27,927 nt of DNA, taken from contig DIHF01000049.1 of the NCBI GenBank assembly GCA_002420015.1, forward strand, positions 1 to 27,927, read 5' to 3'. Shown piece after piece: positions 7,597 through 14,654 of this stretch. The notes under the pieces were generated by a model, which was given only the letters and a program-made list of their open reading frames with translations, did no database searches and was not told where the DNA came from. This DNA is from Micavibrio sp. UBA5703. Its GTDB lineage: Bacteria; Pseudomonadota; Alphaproteobacteria; Micavibrionales; Micavibrionaceae. The position numbers and the translations under genes are program-made. Every line of letters starts with the position of its first letter. Position 1 is the first letter of the stretch.

Positions 7597-8157
7597 ATGT
7601 CACGTATTGGAAAAAACCCGGTTAAGATCCCCACAGGCGTTGAAGTCAACGTCAACGGTCAGGATGTCAAGGTCAAGGGCAAGCTCGGCGAGTTGTCGCT
7701 GCGCGTGAACGACGAAGTGTCCGTTGCGCTCGAGGATTTTGCCAACGACGACGGCAGCAAGAGCAAGATCGTGCGCCTGAACCCGCGCTCGAACAGCCGG
7801 ATCGCAAGGCAGGTCTGGCCGACCATGTGCAGGCTGATCCAGGGCATGATCGTCGGCGTCAGCAAGGGATACGAGGAGCAGCTTGAGATCAGGGGCGTCG
7901 GTTACCGCGCCAATATGCAGGGGCAGACTCTGGTGCTTTCACTCGGCTTTTCGCACGAAGTCAGGTTCCCGGTGCCTGCAGGCATCAAGATTGAAGTCAC
8001 CGAGCAAACCGCCATCAAGGTTTCCGGTATCGACAAGCAAAAGGTTGGCCAGACGGCGGCAAATATCCGCGGTTTCAAACCGCCGGAGCCGTATAAAGGC
8101 AAGGGCATTCGTTATGTAAGCGAGTATGTCCTGAAGAAGGAAGGCAAGAAGAAATAG
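7597..8157 (+). CDS. rplF: 50S ribosomal protein L6
   Basis: L6 sits near the factor-binding GTPase centre. The start is the ATG at 7597 (MSRIGKNPVKIPTGVEV), which is the family start, rather than the in-frame TTG at 7585; AGGAAAG at 7577-7583 serves as SD. The 186-residue length is normal. Two tandem L6 folds end in the conserved signatures ANIRGFKPPEPYKGKGIRY (about 157-175) and a basic tail KKEGKKK. The short segment NDDGSKSKI (about 48-56) is a slightly extended loop. Confidence 0.97.
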   Translation: MSRIGKNPVKIPTGVEVNVNGQDVKVKGKLGELSLRVNDEVSVALEDFANDDGSKSKIVRLNPRSNSRIARQVWPTMCRLIQGMIVGVSKGYEEQLEIRGVGYRANMQGQTLVLSLGFSHEVRFPVPAGIKIEVTEQTAIKVSGIDKQKVGQTAANIRGFKPPEPYKGKGIRYVSEYVLKKEGKKK

Positions 8158-8169
8158 AAAGACAAGATC

Positions 8170-8562
8170 ATGGCTAAAAAGAAACAATCATTAAGCGCGG
8201 CTCAACGCCGCAACTACAGAACAAGAAACAAGATCCGCCGGGTCAATCTCGAGCGTGTCGCCGCACGTGAGACGCGTCCGCGCCTGTCGGTCTTTCGTTC
8301 TGGCCGTCAGATTTACGCGCAGGTCATCAATGATCTGGAAGGCAAGACGCTGGCTGCAGCTTCGACGCTTGACGCGGATCTGAAGGAAAAGGTTAAAGGC
8401 GGAGCAAACAAGGATGCCGCACAGGCTGTCGGCAAGCTGGTTGCCGAGCGCGCCAAAAAGGCCGGTGTCAGCAAGGTTGTTTTCGACCGTGGCCGTTATC
8501 TGTATCATGGCCGGGTGAAGGCTCTGGCCGAGGGCGCACGTGAAGGCGGCCTGGTGTTTTAA
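8170..8562 (+). CDS. rplR: 50S ribosomal protein L18
   Basis: L18 brings 5S rRNA to the large subunit together with L5. The 130-residue protein has a basic N-terminus (AKKKQSLSAAQRRNYRTRNKIRR), the core RPRLSVFRSGRQIYAQVINDLEGKTLAAAST (about 36-66), and the conserved end FDRGRYLYHGRVKALAEGAREGGL. It fits its usual place between rplF and rpsE. Confidence 0.97.
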   Translation: MAKKKQSLSAAQRRNYRTRNKIRRVNLERVAARETRPRLSVFRSGRQIYAQVINDLEGKTLAAASTLDADLKEKVKGGANKDAAQAVGKLVAERAKKAGVSKVVFDRGRYLYHGRVKALAEGAREGGLVF

Positions 8563-8605
8563 TTGGTTTGATTTAAGAAAGTTTTTTTAGAGAAGGATGG
8601 ATTGA

Positions 8606-9295
8606 ATGGCTCGCGGAGCAGAAAATCAAGAAGGTGAACGCAAAGACGGCGAACGCGAACAACGTGGGCGCGGTCGTGGGCGTGGACGCGATGGTGAGCG
8701 TGGCGAACGCGGCGGCAACGAGCGCGGACGCGACAATGATCGCGAGCGCGGCGAAGAATCCGATATGATCGAACGCCTCGTCGGTATCAACCGCGTGGCC
8801 AAGGTGGTCAAGGGCGGGCGCCGTTTCGCTTTTGCGGCTCTGGTTATCGTCGGCGACGGCAAGGGCCGTGTAGGTCACGGCCACGGCAAGGCCCGCGAGG
8901 TTCCCGAGGCCATCCAAAAGGCAACGCAGCAGGCGCGCCGCAACATGATCCGTGTGCCGCTCCGCGATGGCAGAACGCTGCACCATGACGTTTACGGCAA
9001 GCATGGCGCCGGCAAGGTGTTTTTGCGCTCGGCCAAGCAAGGTACGGGCATTATCGCCGGCGGTCCGATGCGTGCCGTGTTCGAAGCAATCGGCGTGCAG
9101 GACGTTGTGGCCAAGGCTTTGGGTTCGAGCAATCCGTACTCGATGGTGAACGCAACCTTCGCGGCGCTGCAGAATATTCAGAGCCCGCGTCATATCGCAT
9201 CCCGCCGCAGCAAGAAAGTCGGTGAGATCGTTTCGAGCCGCGAAGTCGGCAAGTCGCAGGTCGAAATCGACGCTGATGCGGCTGCAGGCGAATAA
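8606..9295 (+). CDS. rpsE: 30S ribosomal protein S5 with Arg/Gly/Glu-rich N-terminal extension
   Basis: S5 takes part in decoding fidelity and mRNA entry. The core begins near residue 54 (IERLVGINRVAKVVKGGRRF) and includes IVGDGKGRVGHGHGKAREVPEAIQKA and the C-terminal GSSNPYSMVNATFAAL. The first ~53 residues are almost entirely Arg, Gly, Glu, Asp and Asn with RGRGRGRG and GERGERGG stretches, so the protein is 229 residues against ~166 in E. coli. Some alphaproteobacteria have shorter extensions of this kind. The tail is probably disordered and RNA-binding; that is inference. The SD AAGGATGG precedes the ATG. Confidence 0.96.
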   Translation: MARGAENQEGERKDGEREQRGRGRGRGRDGERGERGGNERGRDNDRERGEESDMIERLVGINRVAKVVKGGRRFAFAALVIVGDGKGRVGHGHGKAREVPEAIQKATQQARRNMIRVPLRDGRTLHHDVYGKHGAGKVFLRSAKQGTGIIAGGPMRAVFEAIGVQDVVAKALGSSNPYSMVNATFAALQNIQSPRHIASRRSKKVGEIVSSREVGKSQVEIDADAAAGE

Positions 9296-9314
9296 TTTAT
9301 AAAGGATAGGTATC

Positions 9315-9608
9315 ATGGCTGAGGACAAAGAAAAGAAAGCACCGGCGGCAAGCAAGGCACCCGCCAAAAAGGCTGCGCCGAAGAAGGAAGCGGCCGCGCC
9401 TGCTGCTGCGAAGAAAAAGCCTTCCGGCAAGACGATCGTTGTGACGCAGATCGGCTCGCCGATCGGCCGTCAGGATTACCAGCAGCAGACTTTGCTCGGC
9501 CTTGGGCTGGGCAGGATGCACAGAACACGGGAGCTGGAGGATACGCCTGCGGTGCGCGGGATGATCAACAGCATACCTCACCTCGTGAAGGTCGTTGACG
9601 CGGCATAA
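9315..9608 (+). CDS. rpmD: 50S ribosomal protein L30 with Lys/Ala-rich N-terminal extension
   Basis: L30 is a small (~60-residue) large-subunit protein. The core begins around residue 38 (GKTIVVTQIGSPIGRQDYQQQTL) and has LGLGRMHRTRELEDTPAVRGMINSIPHLVKV, which is the complete family. In front lie about 37 residues of Lys, Ala and Pro. The start ATG at 9315 has the SD AAAGGATAGG, and no internal ATG exists before the core, so the extension is probably translated. An N-terminal tail on L30 is uncommon. Confidence 0.95.
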   Translation: MAEDKEKKAPAASKAPAKKAAPKKEAAAPAAAKKKPSGKTIVVTQIGSPIGRQDYQQQTLLGLGLGRMHRTRELEDTPAVRGMINSIPHLVKVVDAA

Positions 9609-9632
9609 GAATTAAGCATAAGGAAGAAGGCT

Positions 9633-10145
9633 ATGAAACTGAACGATATACAACCCAAAGACGGCTCCAAGAAAAAGCGCATGCGCGTTGGCCGTGGCAT
9701 CGGTTCCGGCAAAGGTAAGACCTGCGGTGTCGGCGTGAAGGGCCAGAAGGCGCGCTCCGGCGTTGCCATCAAGGGATTCGAAGGCGGTCAGATGCCGCTT
9801 TACCGCCGCATGCCCAAATTTGGCTTCACCAATATTTTTCGTGGCGAACTGGCCGAACTGAGCCTTGGCAAACTTCAAAAAGCAATCGACGCGAAGCAGA
9901 TCGACGCCAAGAAGCCGATTGACGAAGAAACGCTGGTCAAGGCCGGTGTCGTTCGCCGTAAAAAGGGCGGGATCAAACTGCTTTCGGGCGGTGCATTGAA
10001 GGACAAGGTCGAGCTGACCATTTCAGCAGCTTCCAAGTCGGCAATTGCCGCCGTTGAAAAAGCAGGCGGCAAGGTCAACATTATCGTTGTCGAGGTTGCT
10101 CCGGTCGTCCGGAAGCCTGAAAAGGCCAAGGCCGCGAAGAAGTAG
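9633..10145 (+). CDS. rplO: 50S ribosomal protein L15
   Basis: L15 is a late-assembly large-subunit protein. It has the Gly-rich N-terminal signature GRGIGSGKGKTCGVGVKGQKARSG (about 20-43), then GFEGGQMPLYRRMPKFGF, and an L18e/L15-type C-terminal domain ending in a short KPEKAKAAKK tail. At 170 residues it is slightly long. In most bacteria secY follows directly; here a terminator and two foreign genes come next. Confidence 0.97.
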   Translation: MKLNDIQPKDGSKKKRMRVGRGIGSGKGKTCGVGVKGQKARSGVAIKGFEGGQMPLYRRMPKFGFTNIFRGELAELSLGKLQKAIDAKQIDAKKPIDEETLVKAGVVRRKKGGIKLLSGGALKDKVELTISAASKSAIAAVEKAGGKVNIIVVEVAPVVRKPEKAKAAKK

Positions 10146-10181
10146 ACAATAGGGCCGGTATCGGTTGTGAGTAATATGCGT

Positions 10182-10212
10182 AGCCCCGGAGATCATTCGG
10201 GGCTTTGCTTTT
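10182..10212 (+). terminator. Rho-independent terminator after rplO
   Basis: AGCCCCG (10182-10188) pairs with CGGGGCT (10198-10204) around a nine-base loop and is followed by TTGCTTTT. The stem is GC-rich with a moderate U run. It lies 36 bases after the rplO stop and overlaps the region just upstream of the next gene's SD (10213-10220). It would end or attenuate transcription of the ribosomal block before the HEXXH pair and secY. Confidence 0.7.
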
Positions 10213-10225
10213 GGAGGGAAGTTTT

Positions 10226-10894
10226 ATGCCGATAACGCGCCTTATGCTTTTATCGCTTACACTTTTGGTGTTTCCGCTACAGGCTTTTGCGATTGAGTGC
10301 CTTCCGGAGGAAGCGCCAGTCGTGAAGCTCCGGTCTGCAATTGCCGATACGAAATTCGTGCGCAGCAACTCAATCCGCGACCTTACGAAAGTCCACGGCA
10401 GCCCGCAGCAGAAATCCAAAAAGGTTCTGGGGACCGGCGGCGGCGCGATGAGCATAAAGGCAAATCTGCGCTTTAGAACGGCTACCCAAGGAAGAAAATC
10501 GTGTGTATCGCTTAAAGAAATAAAGGCCGAATATGTCAGCTATCCTGAAATTCATATCGCCAGCAATTTCAGGAAGGGGAGCTGCGCATATAACGCCGTT
10601 CTGGAACACGAAGAAAAACACATAGCGATTCTGAAGGAATTTCATAATGAATATTCGCAAAAGCTGAAGGCGGATATGGAGAATCTGGCAATGCAAATCA
10701 ATGTGACGGGGCCTGTGGCGGCAAAGGATGTGCAAAAGGTTCAGGATGAGGCCAGCGCGGACTTATACAGGTGGATTGATAGCTTTACCCGGCAAGCATC
10801 ATTGATCCTTGAGCAAAGACAGGCCAAAATCGACACGGAAGAGGAATATAAAAAGATGTCGTCTTTATGTAAAGATATGGGGCGGAGTTTATGA
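10226..10894 (+). CDS. Exported HEXXH-motif protein A (putative zinc peptidase, unknown family)
   Basis: I do not recognise a named family with certainty; a DUF922-like zincin is one possibility. The ATG at 10226 is chosen because GGAGGGAA (10213-10220) gives good spacing and it starts a signal peptide (hydrophobic 6-20, cleavage likely after AFA at 20-22). The 222-residue protein has HEEKH at 128-132, a perfect HEXXH zinc-peptidase motif, and a Glu at 142 (EYS) as a possible third ligand. Cys at 25, 93, 120 and 215 could form two disulfides in the periplasm. A DT-x3-EYK motif is at 203-209. It overlaps its paralogue by four bases. It is the first of a pair inserted between rplO and secY. Confidence 0.85.
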   Translation: MPITRLMLLSLTLLVFPLQAFAIECLPEEAPVVKLRSAIADTKFVRSNSIRDLTKVHGSPQQKSKKVLGTGGGAMSIKANLRFRTATQGRKSCVSLKEIKAEYVSYPEIHIASNFRKGSCAYNAVLEHEEKHIAILKEFHNEYSQKLKADMENLAMQINVTGPVAAKDVQKVQDEASADLYRWIDSFTRQASLILEQRQAKIDTEEEYKKMSSLCKDMGRSL

Positions 10895-11568
10895 TCGTCA
10901 GCGTCCTTCGCATCGCTTTTTTTATCGTTGTGTTTGCCGCTATGCCTGCAATGGCGCAGGAGCCATGCCCCAAGGTCGAGCCGAAAGTCTCGGTCAAGTC
11001 GCTGACCAAGGAAACGAAAAAATACAACAATCAATCGGCCTTTAACCTCACGATGCTGCATAGCCAGGGGCCGCGCGCGCAGGGCACAACGCTTGGGCTT
11101 CATGTTTCCCCGTTCATCATGACGGCGGACTACAAGTACAAAACGAAGGAAATCGGCGAAAAGGTTTGCGTTTCTCTGGATGCGATACAGGTGAAATTCT
11201 ATTCGCAGCCGGTGTTGCTGGTGGCTTCGAATTTTCCCGAGGATAGCTGCGAATTCAAGGCGATTCTCGAGCATGAAAAAGGCCATGACAAGATATTGCG
11301 CGGGGTGCAGAGAGAATACAGCGATAAAACCCGCAGTGAAATGAAGGGGTTTGTTAAAAAGTTTCGCGGTGCCGGTGCCGTATCGCCAGAGCGTGTCCCT
11401 GAAATCAAGAAGAGAATTGAGGGGCAGATCGAGCGTAAGTTCGAGGAGATCATCGGGGAAGCCGGACGCGTACTTAACAGCCGTCAGAAGGGCCATGATA
11501 CAAGGCAGGAATACAAGCGCGTCGAAGCCAAATGCGATGGCTGGGAAAAAACCCTTAAAGGCGAATAA
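10891..11568 (+). CDS. Exported HEXXH-motif protein B (paralogue of the preceding gene)
   Basis: The start overlaps the previous stop as ATGA, so translation is probably coupled. The 225-residue product has a signal peptide (hydrophobic 3-20, cleavage likely after AMA at 20-22). From residue 93 to 215 it aligns with protein A without a gap: CVSL at 93-96, ASNF at 112-115, Cys120, ILEHE then HEKGH at 128-132, EYS at 142-144, DT at 203-204, EYK at 207-209 and Cys215. The HEXXH and all four Cys positions are kept (the first shifted by one), while the N-terminal 90 residues differ. This suggests an old tandem duplication under selection for fold and metal site. Substrate and function are unknown. 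Confidence 0.85.
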   Translation: MIVSVLRIAFFIVVFAAMPAMAQEPCPKVEPKVSVKSLTKETKKYNNQSAFNLTMLHSQGPRAQGTTLGLHVSPFIMTADYKYKTKEIGEKVCVSLDAIQVKFYSQPVLLVASNFPEDSCEFKAILEHEKGHDKILRGVQREYSDKTRSEMKGFVKKFRGAGAVSPERVPEIKKRIEGQIERKFEEIIGEAGRVLNSRQKGHDTRQEYKRVEAKCDGWEKTLKGE

Positions 11569-11583
11569 TATGGCTTTGGGGGC

Positions 11584-11612
11584 TTGTTTCCCGGTGATCT
11601 TTTCTCTATTTT
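11584..11612 (+). promoter_or_regulatory. Candidate promoter for secY
   Basis: TTGTTT (11584-11589), a 17-base spacer and TATTTT (11607-11612) lie in the 81-base gap before secY. The match is partial. It would let secY-adk be transcribed despite the terminator after rplO. The imperfect CCCGG...CCGGG inverted repeat in the same gap has a long loop and no U run, so I do not call it a terminator. Confidence 0.3.
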
Positions 11613-11649
11613 CCGGGATTGGTAGCACTTTAATAAAGGATTGATTTTT

Positions 11650-12993
11650 ATGGGATCTGCCGTCGAACAGCTTGCGAAGAATGCCAATTGGGGCGCTTTG
11701 GCCAAGGCCACGGAACTTAAGCAACGCCTGATGTTTGTGCTCGGTGCGCTTCTGGTTTACCGCCTCGGGACCTATATCCCGGTGCCGGGAATCGATCCGA
11801 ATGTATGGAACGAGATTTTCACCCAAAAAGGCGGCGGCATTCTGGATATGTTCAATATGTTCTCCGGCGGCGCGTTGCAGCGTATGACGATTTTCGCGCT
11901 CAACATCATGCCGTATATTTCCGCTTCTATTATCATGCAGCTCGGCACGGCCATGTCGCCGAAGCTCGAAGCACTCAAGAAAGAGGGCGAGCGCGGACGT
12001 ATGAAGATCAACCAGTACACGCGCTATTTCACGGTTATTCTGGCCGCGATTCAGGCTTACGGATTATCGGTTGGGCTTGAGAGCATGCAGGGGACGCATG
12101 GTCCGGCCGTTTTGGATCCGGGCATATTCTTCCGTGTCTCGACCGTCATTACAATTGTCGGCGGGACGGTGTTCCTGATGTGGCTGGGTGAACAGATCAC
12201 AAGCCGCGGCGTGGGCAACGGGATTTCCCTGATTATCTTCGCGGGGATCGTCGCCGAATTGCCGCGCGCAATTGCCTCGACCCTTGAGCTTGGCCGTCAG
12301 GGGCAGTTCAGCTTTATCGAATTGCTCACGCTGACCCTTATGGTGGTTGCGGTTATTTTCTTCATCGTTTTCATCGAAAGAGCCCAGCGCCGCGTCGTGG
12401 TGCAATATCCCAAGCGCCAGCAGGCAGGCCGGATGATGGGCGGCGAATCGAATCATATTCCGCTGAAGATGAATACATCGGGCGTGATTCCGCCGATTTT
12501 TGCGTCATCGCTGCTGCTCTTGCCGCTGACGATCGTCGGGTTTACAGGGGCGACCGGTGGTGATTTTACCGCTGCGGTCGCGCAATTCCTTCAGCACGGC
12601 CAGCCGGCTTATATGTTTTTGTACGGCGGTTTGATCGTATTTTTTGCCTTTTTCTATACTGCAATCGTATTCAATCCGGAGGAAAACGCCGAGATGCTCC
12701 GCAAGTATGGCGGCTTCATTCCCGGTATCCGGCCCGGCAAGAACACGGCGGATTATCTGGATTACGTGCTGACCAGAATTACCACAATAGGTGCCGGGTA
12801 TCTGGTTATTATCTGTCTTCTGCCGGAATTCCTGATTGCCAAATATGCGATGCCTTTTTACTTTGGCGGGACAAGCCTTCTGATCGTGGTCAGCGTTACG
12901 ATGGACACGGTGGCGCAGATTCATTCGCATCTGATCGCGCATCAGTATGAGGGCCTTATCAAGAAGGCAAATCTTCGCGGCAGGCGCGGCTAG
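11650..12993 (+). CDS. secY: Preprotein translocase subunit SecY
   Basis: SecY forms the protein-conducting channel of the Sec system in the inner membrane. The ATG at 11650 is preferred over the TTG at 11641, since AAAGGA (11635-11640) is properly spaced from it. The 447-residue protein begins with the cytosolic helix SAVEQLAKNANWG and has about ten hydrophobic segments. Signatures include YRLGTYIPVPGIDP (about 38-51), NIMPYISASIIMQL, the GERGRMKINQYTR loop, and MGGESNHIPLKMNTSGVIPPIFASS. Residues near the end (HLIAHQYEGLIKKANLRGRRG) match family C-termini. It is separated from rplO by two exported HEXXH proteins, which are likely Sec clients. Confidence 0.97.
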   Translation: MGSAVEQLAKNANWGALAKATELKQRLMFVLGALLVYRLGTYIPVPGIDPNVWNEIFTQKGGGILDMFNMFSGGALQRMTIFALNIMPYISASIIMQLGTAMSPKLEALKKEGERGRMKINQYTRYFTVILAAIQAYGLSVGLESMQGTHGPAVLDPGIFFRVSTVITIVGGTVFLMWLGEQITSRGVGNGISLIIFAGIVAELPRAIASTLELGRQGQFSFIELLTLTLMVVAVIFFIVFIERAQRRVVVQYPKRQQAGRMMGGESNHIPLKMNTSGVIPPIFASSLLLLPLTIVGFTGATGGDFTAAVAQFLQHGQPAYMFLYGGLIVFFAFFYTAIVFNPEENAEMLRKYGGFIPGIRPGKNTADYLDYVLTRITTIGAGYLVIICLLPEFLIAKYAMPFYFGGTSLLIVVSVTMDTVAQIHSHLIAHQYEGLIKKANLRGRRG

Positions 12994-13020
12994 ATAAAAC
13001 CAAGACGGGGAGAGAAAACC

Positions 13021-13602
13021 ATGAATTTGATTTTGTTTGGTCCGCCCGGTGCCGGTAAGGGAACGCAGGCACAACGCATTCAGCAAAAATACGGCGCACG
13101 CCAGCTTTCGACGGGCGATATGCTGCGCTCTGAATGCGAAAGCGGCAGCGATCTCGGCCAGATGTTGAAGTCAATCCTTGATGCCGGACAGCTTGTCCCG
13201 GATGAGGTTATGGTTAAGCTGGTGGCTTACGCCATACAGGACGATGCTTGCGCCGAAGGGTTCATCCTTGACGGTTTTCCCCGTACGCTGGGTCAGGCCG
13301 AAGCGCTCGATGAGATGCTCCGTGAAATCGGCAGGGCCATCGACCATGCGATTATTCTTGAGGTCGATGACGGCATATTGCTGGACCGTATCAGGAACAG
13401 GGCGGCGCAGACCGGCGGCGCGCGCAGCGACGACAACGCCGAAACCCTTAAAAAACGGCTGGAAGTCTATCATAAACAGACAAAGCCGGTTCTGCCTTTC
13501 TACGAGAAAAAGGGGATTTTGCGCCGGATCGACGGTATGGCACCCATGGACGATGTGACCAGCCAGATCGATGCTGTTTTGGGCAAAAAAGCTGCGGCCT
13601 GA
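13021..13602 (+). CDS. adk: Adenylate kinase (short-LID type)
   Basis: The enzyme interconverts ATP + AMP and 2 ADP in the cytosol. The P-loop GPPGAGKGT is at 7-15, the AMP-binding STGDMLR at 30-36 and FILDGFPRT at 81-89. The LID is short: RNRAAQTGGARSDDNAETLKKRL lacks the ~27-residue insert and Cys zinc ligands of long bacterial forms. Length is 193. This short form is common in alphaproteobacteria. It follows secY by 27 bases with the SD GGGGAGAG, as expected for the spc operon end. Confidence 0.96.
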   Translation: MNLILFGPPGAGKGTQAQRIQQKYGARQLSTGDMLRSECESGSDLGQMLKSILDAGQLVPDEVMVKLVAYAIQDDACAEGFILDGFPRTLGQAEALDEMLREIGRAIDHAIILEVDDGILLDRIRNRAAQTGGARSDDNAETLKKRLEVYHKQTKPVLPFYEKKGILRRIDGMAPMDDVTSQIDAVLGKKAAA

Positions 13603-13619
13603 TCCATTCAATAAAGTTC

Positions 13620-13647
13620 TTGACGCCCCCCGATAAATGCCTATAAT
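13620..13647 (+). promoter_or_regulatory. Sigma70-type promoter of the alpha (rpsM) operon
   Basis: TTGACG (13620-13625), a 16-base spacer and a perfect TATAAT (13642-13647) lie just behind adk. It is one of the best promoter matches in the window. Transcription would start near 13654, giving rpsM a leader of about 160 bases. This supports an independent promoter for rpsM-rpsK-rpoA-rplQ. Confidence 0.75.
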
Positions 13648-13653
13648 CCCGCC

Positions 13654-13813
13654 ATCTTCAAGGATTTGGGCTGTTTTTGGCGTTTTTCTTCGAAGATTGT
13701 TGGTTTACAAACCGGCCGGTGGAAGCTTAACGCGCAGAGCCGATTACGGTTTGGCCCGAGGGACTTTCGGAATATTTCCAAAGCCCGAGGATAAATTGAA
13801 AGGATGAAGTTCT
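13654..13813 (+). promoter_or_regulatory. Structured 5' leader of the alpha operon (candidate)
   Basis: The predicted leader holds several inverted repeats. ATCTTC (13654-13659) can pair with GAAGAT (13692-13697), which competes with the self-complementary CTTCGAAG (13688-13695); ACCGGCCGGT (13711-13720) is a perfect palindrome. In E. coli the alpha leader is a translational control site bound by S4. Here rpsD is not in the operon, so any regulator is unknown. Only the repeats are seen; regulation is inference. Confidence 0.4.
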
Positions 13814-14194
13814 ATGGCACGTATTGCTGGTATTAACGTACCTGATAAGAAGCGCGTTCCGATTGCGCTGACCTATATTCACGGCATTGGCCGCACCACA
13901 GCCGAAAAAATTTGCAAAATTCTGGGCATCGACACAAGCCTTCGCATGGCTGAAATCGATGAAGCGACGCTGAACGCGATTCGCTCCGAGATCGAAAAAG
14001 ACGAATACAAGATCGAGGGCGATCTGCGCCGCGAAGTTTCGATCAACATCAAACGTCTGACGGATATGAAATGCTATCGCGGCTTGCGTCACCGCGCCGG
14101 GCTGCCTGTGCGCGGCCAGCGGACATCGACCAACGCCCGTACCCGCAAAGGTCCGGCCATTGCGATTGCCGGCAAAAAGCAGGTCACCAAGTAG
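13814..14194 (+). CDS. rpsM: 30S ribosomal protein S13
   Basis: S13 is a head protein contacting the P-site tRNA and forming bridges with L5. The 126-residue product starts ARIAGINVPDKKRVPIALTYIHGIG, with an H2TH-like region, and contains the C-terminal signature CYRGLRHRAGLPVRGQRTSTNARTRKG (about 93-119). The SD GAAAGGATG lies upstream. It is the first gene of the alpha operon. Confidence 0.98.
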   Translation: MARIAGINVPDKKRVPIALTYIHGIGRTTAEKICKILGIDTSLRMAEIDEATLNAIRSEIEKDEYKIEGDLRREVSINIKRLTDMKCYRGLRHRAGLPVRGQRTSTNARTRKGPAIAIAGKKQVTK

Positions 14195-14207
14195 AGGGTA
14201 GAAGAAA

Positions 14208-14603
14208 ATGAATAAGCCAGTAGCAGCAGTAAAAGTTAAAAGAAAAGAGAAAAAGAACATCGTATCGGGCGTTGCGCACGTGAACGCGACGTTCAACAAT
14301 ACGATCATTACAATCACCGATGCACAGGGCAACGTTGTTGCCTGGTCCACGGCCGGGACGATGGGTTTCAAAGGTTCGCGTAAATCGACGCCTTATGCCG
14401 CCCAGGTTGCCGCCGAGGATGCCGGACGCAAGGCCAAGGAGCACGGCATGCGGGATCTCGATGTTCTGGTCAAAGGGCCGGGTTCGGGCCGCGAGTCGGC
14501 ATTGCGCGGTTTGCAGTCTGCGGGCTTTACGATCAGGGCGATTTGCGACATTACGCCGGTGCCGCATAACGGTTGCCGCCCGCGCAAGAGACGCCGCGTT
14601 TAG
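14208..14603 (+). CDS. rpsK: 30S ribosomal protein S11
   Basis: S11 shapes the platform around the 3' end of 16S rRNA. The 131-residue protein has a basic N-terminus (NKPVAAVKVKRKEKKN) and the family signatures GVAHVNATFNNTIITITDAQGN (about 21-42), STAGTMGFKGSRKSTPYAAQ and the end ITPVPHNGCRPRKRRRV. It is 13 bases behind rpsM. In many other bacteria rpsD follows, but here rpoA is next, as in alphaproteobacteria. Confidence 0.98.
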   Translation: MNKPVAAVKVKRKEKKNIVSGVAHVNATFNNTIITITDAQGNVVAWSTAGTMGFKGSRKSTPYAAQVAAEDAGRKAKEHGMRDLDVLVKGPGSGRESALRGLQSAGFTIRAICDITPVPHNGCRPRKRRRV

Positions 14604-14654
14604 GTTGATTAGAGATACAAGCACAAGACCATTTTAGAGAAACAGGAGCTGACC

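Noticed and set aside
11586..11617. CCCGG...CCGGG inverted repeat as a terminator before secY
   Set aside because: The stem is only about five pairs with an 18-base loop and no U run follows.
10741..11826. 361-codon minus-strand frame over the HEXXH pair
   Set aside because: The plus-strand genes have signal peptides, SD sites, overlap coupling and conserved residues between paralogues; the minus frame has none.
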